Below, one piece after another: positions 12,401 to 24,400 of a DNA stretch of 64,000 bases (position 1 is the stretch's first letter; the number at the start of each line of letters is the position of its first letter). This stretch comes from Corvus cornix cornix (Eukaryota > Chordata > Aves > Passeriformes > Corvidae). A model generated the notes under the pieces. It did no database searches. It was not told the origin of the DNA and saw only the letters and a list, made by a program, of their open reading frames with translations. The DNA lies in the NCBI RefSeq assembly GCF_000738735.6, contig NC_046345.1, forward strand, positions 9,590,669-9,654,668. The letters run 5' to 3'. The position numbers were made by a program, and so were the translations under genes.

Positions 12401-15400
12401 AGGGCTTACACTTCAGTTTTTTACTATTAAGAACAACAAAACCACCCCCTCTCCCTAAACTAAGCATTGATCAGCACTGCTTTCATAAAACAGTGTAAGC
12501 CAGCATTTAACAGAAATGAAAAACCTTGTTTTTCAAACTGTGAAAGACCCTTACTTGCACTAGAGCACTATTTCATCAGTGGTTTTTGATAGCTTAGGGT
12601 GATTGAAAAGAAAGCACAAGAAGGAAATTTCACTAAAAAAGTGAAGGAAAAGTGCAGGAAGGGTGAATTTGGGTGTCTGGCACAGGCCCTATGTGGCTTG
12701 AACAGTTCTTGGACCATCATGTGGAAGCTGGAAGTAGGGTAGAAACTCACTTTTTGTACCTCAGCAATTTGGAGATGTTTCACCTGCCTGATCTCAGGTG
12801 TCTTTTGGGACATACAGGCCACACTTTTAAATGTAGCACCAGTAAGGAGCCTTTTTCTGCTCAAGATCAAAGAGAGCTTTGCAAGGGTTGCTCAAAGTGA
12901 TCTAATTTTCTGAGGCTGTGCACATCAGTCCAGATGGAGTTAGGAAGAGAAGCCCTGACCACCCAACCCCAGCTTCATGAATACCCTTACTAATTCTAAG
13001 GAACATCGGTTTTCACAAAACGTTCTTTATTTTAAGGATTTCTATTAATTTGGACACCTCACAACAGAGAGAAAATTATGACTTCTGATTGGTGATGTTT
13101 CCCCCAAGAAAGGTGTCTGCCATTTACAGAGATTTGGCAAGGCGGGTAAACCCATGATGTCATGGGAAGAAAAAAAAAGCATGCTTTGGTGCAAGGATCC
13201 ATCCTGTTGTGTGCCTTCTGTTATGTCAGCAGCTGAAGAATATTAATAAAATATGCAGCCAGGGATAAAATTATTTTCCTTGAGTGAGAATCTCTACTTC
13301 TTAACGCTTCTTGGGCAACATAAGATTAAAAATAGCACAGCCACCTGACAGGGCGCTCAGGCAGGTTCTCACAGAGCAAAGGAAACATCAGACACAAATA
13401 CTTACTGACATCAAAGGCAGCTTTCAAAGCCTGGATGTCGGTTGCAACCCCAGAGACGCGGTAGATCCCCACCTCCTCCATCCCACGCCGCTCGATCTCC
13501 TCCACGCACTGCCGTACAATGTACGGCACCTTCGACCTCTCTCTCCTAAGAAAGCCAGACAGAAGAGTTCAGAGTTCAGCCCAGGCCCTCAGTGCCTGTT
13601 CCCCAGCCAGCCAGGACGGCTACAAGCACCCCAACATTTATTTCCCTGTGCAAACTTCTTCTGGAAAATGGAGTGGTAGGATGTCTGAGCAGGCAGTCAG
13701 GACTGAGCTGAAAAACTCCTTTTAAAACTGGAGAGGGTTTTCTGACTGTCTCAGCCTGGCTTTGGCTGTTCTGCAGCTTCCCCGAGCACTTGAGCTCCTG
13801 GCCAGGTCCCAGTGCTCCTAGAGCCTGCGGCTCTGCTCAGGTAATCAGAGGACTCCCAAACAGTCCTCAGATACTTAGTAACTCTGTTGCTTTCAAACTG
13901 ATGCAATTCCATGGGGAGGAAATACCACGCTTCCCAAACCATACAACAGAACAAACAGGTTTCTGCTGGCAAATGATTCATGACAAAGGATCAGGGGTTA
14001 AAATAATACAATGGGATCCAAAGACCTCAAACATTTTTGATTATGGAAAGGAAACATCACTGGTCAGTGGCTCTGGAAATTTGTGACCACATCAGCTAAC
14101 TACAGAGAAGGCAAGGGCAAGGAGGATGTCTAGATTCAGAGGAGTGATAGGCTGTCAGTAAACAGCCTGTGTGCACATTTGTTTTTATCTCTGCAAAAAA
14201 TGAAGCTCAGAGATTGTAAAGCATCTCTTGTCTGCAGCCACATCTACACTCCTAGACTAGTGGAGCAGACTGACTGAACTGCCTAATCCCTCAGGAGGAC
14301 ACCGGCAGGTGCACCCCACTGGCCAGCTGTCTTCTAAAACACAATGGGCAGAAATGTGACCCATCAGCTCACTTGGTGACAATAGCAATCTTGACCCCAA
14401 ACACGCCCGTCTGCTTGCGGGACGGCATCCTTTTCAGGCTGAACTCCCGACTGGTGAACTTCACCGACAGCTTCACTTCCACCTGAACCAAAGAGAACAG
14501 ATGTGACTTCTTAAACATTTCCTTTTTTTTTTTTTTTCATGTTGCAATGAAGAGCAAAGAAATGAAGCCCACAGGAGGTACAGAAGCAGAGCTAATTTCT
14601 GTTTGCCACACTTACCCCATTCATTGAGATGACTGTGCGCTGCCAATCTTTGTCCTGCAGCACCTGGGGGTCCAGCTGGAAAACAGAAGTTACCCATGAG
14701 CTAGGAACACACTTCAGAGAAAACAGCTAGCCTGGAAGACCTCTGCAAGTGAGCAGAGCACAATCACTTTTACCTTGTTATTTCTTTTCCATAGCAAAAC
14801 CTACACTCCAAGGTTTCCCTGGTTTCAGGGAAACCAGGTTTTGGATATTGTGCAGTTCTCTAAACAGGGCTGATGAGGCTTCATACACATGAAAAATCCA
14901 GCAACATGTGAGCAGTGTCAGCTCAACAATAAAGGCAACCTCAGGGAGCACAATCAATGTTTGAATCGGCTGAGAAATCCTGGAAAGTTGTCCTCCTTCA
15001 ACCAGCCTCTTCCTTTTAATTTCTATTTGAGCACAGAGGCGGGAAGACCACCAGGCCCTGCTATTGCAAGAACTCATTAAACAATAACAAGTTCCAATCT
15101 CTCATTTGCAGCTTTGCTTGATCTCTTGAGTGGACAGTTGTGAGCTGGGGAGCAGCTGACTCAAGTGCTAAAACATCACCCAGCAATTCCAGTACTGCCT
15201 GGGAGAGCCCAAACACATCCAAATGCCTGAGGAGTGGCACTCAGCTCCAGGTAGACTGGCAAGAGAGGAAGAGCTGTCTGCCTGGGGACTTGATCAGCCA
15301 TCGGAACCAGCCAAAGCGAGAATTCAGTGCCTCCTGAGACAGCTTTGTAACACTTGGCTCTTCAACACAAAGGCACAGTAAGACCAGGAGGAGGCACCTG

Positions 15401-18400
15401 CAGCAAACCTGTTTTGAGTTTGCTGCTGTCAGCAAACAAACAGTCATAGCCAGAGCTGCTTTGCAGCACAGCTCCCCCCTCTCACAGAGCCCCGTGCAGG
15501 GCCAGAGAGCTCTGGCAGGGGAGGGAAATGCTGGAACAATGGCAGCTGCAGGAAATTCTGGGAAAGCTTAGACACGGTCACGGTCACAGTCAGATCATCA
15601 ACAGAGCAATCCAATGCTGCTGACAGCTACAGAGACAAGCCCCCCCATACCCTTCCCCACTCCCCAAAGAAAGACAAGCAGCAGAGAGTGAAGTTCCTCC
15701 CACTGCAGAGACCCCAGGCAGCAACAGAACAAACGAGGCCAACCTTATCCCTGCGCGCTCTGTTACGGACATGAGCCCACAGCGGGATGCTGCTGGCACA
15801 CACATGCTTCCCTGTCGAATTGGACCGGCTCCTATAGGTGCAACTCCGGCAGAAATTCCTGAAGAGCCCTTGTAAGGAATAGTCAGTAACCTGCAGCTCC
15901 CACATTTTGGGACTGTGCAAAGGTCCAGAAGGCCAATGGGCAGCAGTACTTGGCTTCAGTGCCTCAGTGACCCTGCACACAGGACTGCTCGCCAAGGGGG
16001 TTCGCTTTTAACTCCAGCAGAAAAGATCCGCCCCCGCCTGCAGGGCTGGCCAAGGGCCCTACGAGCTGGCCAGTTTCTAGGTTGTTCTACCCTGAACTTC
16101 CGTGCTGGAAGTTTGGTTTCTTTCAACAACTGCATTCTTTCCCAGAATCAAGAGGAAACCACTTCTGAAGTGTCTGGTTTCCTATGAGGAGCAACCATGA
16201 AATTGAGTATTCCTGAAAGCTTGATCTCCAGCTCTAAAGAGTCATCTGGTTAAGCTGCCAAAATGGCCCTGCTGATGGACACAGTAACAGACAATCCTCT
16301 TGCTGGGAACCAGTTTTTCATACACTTTTAGAATGGAGTCACTGAGTGTATTATTTATAGCAGGGAGAGACAGCTTAAGACTAAAGAGGAAAGAGGGTTT
16401 GAATATTTGCCAAAAACTTTAAAGGAGGAGTCCAGCAGAATCCAGTTACAGCTTATTTAAGCTAACAGGTATTGCTGAGTATGTCTCAGTAGCGACCAGG
16501 GAATTCCCACCACTGCACAAAACAAAAGAATGTCAATAGCTGTTAAAAAATTTGAGCCAAACACCACCCTGCTCTGTCTCAAGAGTGACTTTCACACTGC
16601 TGCAAAGGACAAGCAGAAGCAGAGTGCTGGAGCCGAGAACTTGCAAAGACTTCTCCTTCCTGGAGCTGAGAGCTCACTGAGACTTTTCCTTGCTGGGTAC
16701 CTGCTGGGGCTGAGCCAGGACTGCGAGTAAACCTCCATGTACCTGCTGCTGCCTCTTGCTCCCTTGTTTCCAAACTCCGCTGCAGAGCTGGCAGGACCCT
16801 GCTGGAGAATGCCTTGTACTGAGTGGGGGCAGCCAGGGAGAACAGGCATCAGGGCTGGCTGACCCAGCCAACCCTGCATAAATCACTGGCAATAACAACA
16901 GCAATTAAGGAAAAAAAAAAAAACCAAACCCCAACTCCTCCAAGGTGCTTTTTAAATAACAAAGCAAAATGATGGAAGCAATTAAAAGAGCAAAGCTTGA
17001 ATAAACTCTCAGCAACACTGAGTGAGACAGGAAGATCAAGTCTAAGTCTGGTAAGTCACAATAGGACATAACAGAGTCAACAGGAAACCAAGAACTGTCA
17101 TTGAGACTTCCATCAAGCTTCAGTCCTGACCCCAACTGATGACTGACCTTCTGAGGCCAGCAAGAGCAACAGAGGGAAAGGGCAGCTGGAGCAGGCAGGG
17201 AGAGAGCACACTGAGGACAATGAGTTAGCAAGAGTGATGCTCCAGCACAGAGGACAAATGGGGCCATGCTGTCTTCTGGCCTGATTTGGAGATCAGTGAC
17301 CTGAAAGAAGGAACACCAAGTAGAAGAATGCAATCCACAGCCAGCATGCCAAAGGGAGGCAGCTCCGAGCAAGTTGTGCCAGCTCAAGCAGGGGAGGCAG
17401 TGTGCAATTGCTGCCTCTGCACTTGACAGTAGAATTTACTGCTCCTCTAGCAGTTCCTCCAAAGAGTTGCTTGGTTTTAGTGACCTGCCCCATCTCCATT
17501 GAAACAGAGCCACTGTGTTGTTTCCATGCCCGTACAAATAGGACAGACCTGCTAAAACCCTCACAGACTGTATCGCATGGGCTTGTTTGCACAGTCCCCA
17601 CCAAAAGCTCATGCTGAACAGGAAAATACAAACCAACCACTCTGCCTGTTTGCTGCTTCCTCCAGTCCCCTTGTGGCCTTTGATATTTGCAGTGGCAAGC
17701 TACAGCCCCAAATTCACTAATGGATCAAGCCAATACCTCTCTGTATCCTGCCCAAAACACAACAGAACCAAGCAGCTCAGCACCACAGGGGTATCTGAGT
17801 GCAGGTCTCTGGCCCTTGCAGCAGCTCAGCACTCAATTCAGACAGGGCACAGCAGTTAGGAAAGTCTGAGAGCGCACAGCAGAGTGGTGAGAACCTTGAA
17901 AAAGGCAAACTGGGGATGCTGCTCTGGCAAATGCAAGCCAGGCACTAGGAAGGGCGTCTGTGCTCTGCCCTAGGAAACCACTACAGAGAGCTTGATCATG
18001 ATTTCTTTTTCCCCAGAGAGAAAAGAAAACATGCAGAAGGAGGGAAAAACAAAGAAGCCACAGTGGAAATGAAAGAGGCAGGACCGAGGAACATTAAGGT
18101 TAGTGTGTTTTATACATTCATTCACATTACTTCTTCCCTTTATTAAGTTTCCCAGGCAACTTTACACTCCATCAGTTTTGAATTGTAACTGATGTGACAT
18201 ACATGTTGTCAAGAGTCTCACTGCTGCTGGAAACTCCCAGTCCTGCCATAACCCCATTCTTCTCACAGCTCCCCACTGACAGGTTAATCTTTCCCACCAT
18301 CACCCTTCAGCCATGACCCATTGCCTTCTTCATTTCCCCCCTATTTTCATTGCTGGGACAATGTTCTGCTTCAGCAAACTGCTTAAACAAGCTTGAGTGA

Positions 18401-21400
18401 GTAGAAGGTTTCCAAGCTGACACTTGGGACGTACAGCATGGGACAATCTGGTTTACATGGAAAACAACTTAATGCCTGAAATAGCCATGGGCACTGCTAT
18501 GAGACATCCCAGATAATTAAGATAAGAGTGATTGTTTTGCAAGGCAACAGAGGAATGGTGCTGCGCCACAGAATGAGTGATCTAAGGTCACATCCTCCCT
18601 GATTTTCCAGCACTGCTGTGAGGGAGAAGGAAATATTTAGCTTGAGCTGATCATGCAGAAAAAGAAAACAAAGGAAACGGCATTTCTAGGAGGCACCAGT
18701 GGGAGGAGCCGGATCACAGGGTGAACTATCACTTCACTCACGCAGTCTGTTCCCAAGGCAGAGAGGTTGGTCCTGCTGACAAATGTGCCCACTTAGGTAC
18801 AGTCTCAACGCCAGACAAAAGGCTGCTACACTCCAAACATGGGGATGTGTCTGCCACGTGAAGTGCAAACTTCAAGGAGCCAAAGGGCCAGCCCAAATAC
18901 CAAAGATGGACTGAAAGGTAACAACAGAAAGAAAAGCCCGGGGTGCTCACAGAGGAGCTTATGCCCACGTCTGAACTAAGCCTCACATTTCCTCCTATCA
19001 GGTGATGTCCATTCCTTCCTCCTCCAACTCCCCCAATAATTTCAGTTTCACAGTGTACCCAGGAACAGTATTTCTCATGCCCGAGGTGCACCAGAAGCCC
19101 CCAGCCATGTGTGCCAGTCAGTTCAACACTGCACACCCAGCACTGCTGTGCCCAGGTCTGGTGAGGACTTCACTTCTACATTTACAGGAGGTTCTCCCAC
19201 ATTAAAACCTCATGGGTTTATGTTTCAGAGATAAAAAACTTGGAGACTGGCAGGAAAGAAGCAGCTCTTGCATCTGGCTATAAAGACAGGCAAACAAAAT
19301 ATTCCATAGGAAAAGAAAGTATGAGCAATGGGAGCTATTAAAATTGCTGCTCATTCCTGGAAACTTGTGACTACACGGACCAATTTCCAGCCTTCCTTCC
19401 TTCCTTCACTGCCATAATGTAACAGAGAGATTTAATAAACATTTTCACAGCCAAAACAGTCCTCGTCTCCTTGATTGTCTTCATCACTGAGGCTCAGAAT
19501 TTGGTGAGTCATAATTCCCAGTAGTGGGAAGTTGCATATTTACAATAATACATGGCTTAACAATACACTGCAATTTAGCCAACAGAGAAATTTCTCTGCT
19601 TTTATCATCAGGAGGATGCAGGCACGACTCTTCACGTTCCCAGAGCTTTTAACTAAAGGGAATTTATGAAACAAAAATCCTCATCCAACTTCACAGACCT
19701 TGCCTTTAGACAGACAGACTTGGGCTGAATAATGACAGTACAACAACAACAACAAGAAATCAGAAAGCCCAGGATAAACTACAAACTCTAAGGTAAACAA
19801 AATTTGATACAAAAGCACCTGGGAGAAGACAGCCAACCTTCAGCCGCAGACTATAATCAGATTTTGTTGCTGCATTATTACTGTTTCTTAATAGAGAAAT
19901 GGTGTTTACTTCAAAAATAGAACTAAACCAAAATCAAAACATTTAATAATCTTTATCAATCCAAAATCTTACCAGACTGTCATATGACTTCTCTTTGATT
20001 CAAAAGTGTTTAAAATTTGTGATGGGATAGAAATCACTGAGAACTAAGAGGTTTTTCTGGTAGTTCATCAAGTATCTTTATAAATTGCAAAGGGGATTTA
20101 CAGAAAGCAACAGAACTTTTGCATGTGCCTTTTATGATACAACAGAATGCAACATTTGTACATTAATTAAAAACATTTTAATTGATTTTTTCTTTTTTAA
20201 ACTTTCCTGCTGTTTAGGTTTCTCTAAAAGAATCAAGATGCAATTAATATTCAATTGCCACCAAAGAGTATTTTTACTTACTAAAGTACAAAATATATTT
20301 ACAGAATATACAATTCCTGTGCATAAAAATGCCCAATCCTGAGAGAAGGAAACAAATTGCTAAAAATTTAATTCATTTTTTTTTTAATCATTCTATGTAA
20401 AATATTTGTAGAATTTAGCGGGTCAGTGATTTCAGGGTTCTCTGTTATGAGCACACAAATCTCCAGGGGATCTCAGGGCTGAAAACTTGCTCTTTTGTAG
20501 TTGCTCAGCTCCGTGGAAAACAGCCTTTGTTAGCAGAAGGGACATAGGGATTTCTGTCAGCCGAGACACACACACAGAGGAGACACCCTGTGCTGGCATT
20601 TATTGATCTGCACACGCATTCCCTTCCAAATTCCACCATGCATTTGAGACAAAAGCTCTCCCTGAAAACAGGAGGGAGGGAAGGAAGAGGCCTGATCAAA
20701 GTCATTTAGTCAATGAACCCTGCCATAGCAAAGGTGGGATGTGATCACACAGGCCACCCTCACCCCAAGCTGCTTCTGCAATCCCACAAATGGCCTTGGC
20801 CTGCGTGACCATCGCTCCAGTGCCAGGGGAAGCTGTCATCCATGGGGAGACGGACAGCCAGACGTAAATGGAGGGGAACCGGTGAGGTCTTTAAACATGC
20901 CAGAAAGGAAAAGGTATCTGGGCAAGGTCTCTGTTCTGTTCAACAGCCACTCCAACACAAAGGATGTGTTCTCAGAGCAGGCATTTAAACACCCTCCTAA
21001 AGTTGTGGACAGACAGCGCAACAAACTGGAACAAGATGGGGGACATATGTTCCCCATGTTTTCCTCCACAGATGGCCTGATTTCTCCTACATCCAGCTTT
21101 AGTGCTCTATCACACAGCAGCCCCCCATAAGCAGCAGCTCTTTGGAATCATCACCTCCCCTACTGTATTACAAATCTGCCACACAAAGTGTCCCAGGCCA
21201 ATTCTCAGCAGTGGAAATGTTCCTCGGATGCTGCCTGCTGCCATGGACACCACACTCTGGACATGGCAGTCACGACAACAGTCAGGCTGTCCCAGGGCCT
21301 GGCCAACACATCCATCAACTTCCAGCATGCACAGATGGCAGCCCTTCTGCACATGACTTACAGAGCAGACACTATATTCTTGCGTCCTCCTGTCACAAGT

Positions 21401-24400
21401 GGAGCATCCTCAACAGTGCCCAGGGCCCAGGGGCAGTGCAGTTCCTACACACTGGTCTAGAAGTTTTGAAGTTAGTGGGCAAATGAGAGATCAAAACAAG
21501 CAGCTATTCCATAAGGGTGCTGAAGTAGGCACATGGCACAAAGCAAGAGGGACAAAGCTGCTGATTTCCTGCCTGTGAATCACCCTGTGTACCTCACAAT
21601 CTGAGGGAAAAATCTTCAATGCTGAGACAATCAGAAGGCAGAAAAAAACCTCTGCAGTGAACTCCAAGATTCAAAAGTCCTGTGATGTTCTGCTGTAAGG
21701 GTATCAGGAATGAGCTGAGCAGTTTTACCTGGATCTGTCCTTTCCCCATTATGCGATCTGTGCTCTCTCCATCCTCTTTGGTGAGCTTGGTTTTGTTGTA
21801 GCACTTTTCATAGCACAGAATCCGCAGTGTCTGTGAGCCCTCCAGCTCAATTTCGAACTCCTGCAGGGCACCAGGAAAGGAAAGAGTAATGGCTGCATCA
21901 CAGCAGGACACCAGTCTCAGAATAATCAATACAGTCTCCTTAATACTCATCAGAAGAGAACTTAAGGACTGGCCAAAACCTCCTCCATACTGGAATTGGT
22001 CTAGAAATAAGCTGTAGTTGTATTTGTATCTATAAGGTGGTCAAATCGGACACTAAGATGGTTCACTCGTTAGTCAGGTTTCAAAGGTCTCAGCAAAGCA
22101 TTATTCAAAGACACAAATTTGCTCACCTTCCTTGTAAGAAATTTTGCTCAGCGGCAGGTCTGAGCTGGCTGTAAACAGGCAAAATGTCTATAGCTAATTC
22201 TTCCCCCTCTCAATAAACAAAACCATCTCCTTCAACACATTTTTTACTTGTGTTTTTAAAAAAATTATCAAGCATGCATCTGTTTGAAAGATTAAATACT
22301 GGACAAGACTCATTTGTATCAAATTGTTTGTTTAACTACCGCTAATCAAGAGAAAATATGCAAGCCCTGACAGCCAAATGAACCTGGCAGAAAAGTGTTT
22401 TTTGAAAAGCAGCATACACAGCACAAATGCTGAGCATGCAGCAAGCTCTTCCACTGGCAGGTCTTCTGCCCATCATGCATTGATGTTTGGCACATGGAAC
22501 AAGTCATATCCAGAAAGATCAAACCTACCTCATTCCAGTTAGGCTCTGTGGTGTCTCTGTAAACTCTAGTTTTGGCCTTGTTCACAAAATACCCAAAAGA
22601 ATCCACCTCTAACGTGCAGTACAAATCTGAGGAGGGGAGACAGGGACAAAAACTTTTAAGTAATAGCTAGAATCTCCTAACTTGCATTAATCACTTGGGC
22701 ACAGGGTGTCTTCATTTCCATCATCTCTGTACTAGTACCAGTAACACCATCCCAATACAAATCTCATCACCTTGATCAGCCCAGCTGTCCTTAAGAAGCT
22801 CTGTCACCTTTTTTGATCCTTCTGTCAACTCATTCCCCTGAATTTTAACACCACTTTCTTCACAACAAAAAATCTGGATGTCAGAGAACACTCTCCATTC
22901 TTTCATTGCAAAACAAAATACAGCTGAAAGAATTCAGGGTAAGGCCTGAATTGTTTCTAGAACAGCTGGGTAATCAGAAAACACTGCTTAAAACTTCAAA
23001 CAGACTAGGCCTAAAAATAAGTGCTGTGTGCTTGATCCTTTATGGTGATCTTTTTCGGAGTTAAGAGTGGGAACTTCCAGTTCCCCAAAACACCTTTCCT
23101 CTTCACCATCATCACAGATGCTGCAATCCACGCCCAGCTGTCCCAGCACGTGGCTTATCCAACCCCTATCAGTACCTTTTGTGTGTCACAGAACTATAAC
23201 TCACTTGAGCTTTGCTTGAATCCCGTGGCAGAATGGACAATGACGTTCAGGAATCCATAGAGACCTGGGGACTCGTCATCTGTACAAAAGATCCAAGGAA
23301 TTTTGTTACATTCAGAGTGGAGCCAAGAGTGAAAGAGTGATGAAACTGATATTACACAGGTTAATGAGCAGAGGGTGAACGGTCCCCAAGGATGGCAGGA
23401 GCACGTTAACAGCCGGTTCAGCAAGAGAGGAGACCGTTCCATAGTCGTTGTCAGTGGCACCTGTAATACCTTCTGGCACTGGGGGGCTTTTACAGTGACA
23501 GTTCTAGCATCAGCAAGACAGCATGGAAGAAATTCCAAGGAGAAAAAGTAAATTATAGAGGTTATGTCTACACTAGCAGATTAAGCAGTAATTTAGGATA
23601 GTCCCTGACACAATTTTGGCCAACTAGTGTTGTTCCAAAGGATTCTCAGACATAGCTCAAAGCTGTCCCGGGCTAGGACTCCACCAGGCACTCTTAAACC
23701 TTGCACAACAGCTGCATGAAAGGACCGTGTAATAGTTGATTAATGTATACTGGAGGATGCTTGCAACCCGTAGCAAAAGGGAACAGCAAGAGCAGTTCCA
23801 GGGGAAAGCACAAAATCAGGCAGGGGGAGAGTTTCACTGCAGCTGCACCATGTGAAAGCAAAACCCAAAAATCTTACCTTCCTTATTGATAGTGAGGGGA
23901 ATGTTGTGGACTGTCTGAAGCTTCACACAGGAATTTGTTAGCATCTGGAGCTCCACCGATGTGAGAGAGAAGCTTTTAAAGCCTGCCATGGAGATTGAAA
24001 GAGAGAGGAGTTAAAATTCCAAGGAGAGGCTGGATGCATTACCCCTCATCCTGGGACACATAGGATAGTGCTCCCTGGGCACTGCTCAGTGGCAGCACCG
24101 GGGTGCTCAGGGCGGTATTGCTGCTGCAGCCCAGCTCTACTGGGGGCATACTTCTTTCCTCTTCCAAGTAAAGTCTCAGGATGGTTCACAGGAAATAGAG
24201 GGGCTCTTAGTTCCTTGCAAAGCCAAGAACACCATGCCAAAAAAGTAGGTTTCTTTTGAATGGAGACAGGTAAAAGGGTGCGGTTCTTCCCTCTCCCTGG
24301 AACTGCACTGAGCTCTGATCTCTAGGGTAAATGGGAAAATCTCTACACACATTTACTTACTAAGTGCTCTCTCTACACATTCCTCCCATGTTGCTGCAGC

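Larger units (their letters stand above)
14676..21728 (-). other. BCR: BCR intron 16 (7.1 kb)
   Basis: Donor GTAAAA, acceptor ttccag. Contains simple runs A13 (16911-16923), (CCTT)4 at 19391-19407 and (CAA)5 at 19741-19755. Open frames up to 160 codons occur (16905-17387 minus) but show no known family and no compatible splice context. No transposon recognised. Confidence 0.85.

Noticed and set aside
16905..17387. 160-codon minus-strand frame in intron 16 with hydrophobic stretches
   Set aside because: Its end depends on a poly(T) read as Phe; no family resemblance and no splice sites that would join it to BCR in phase.
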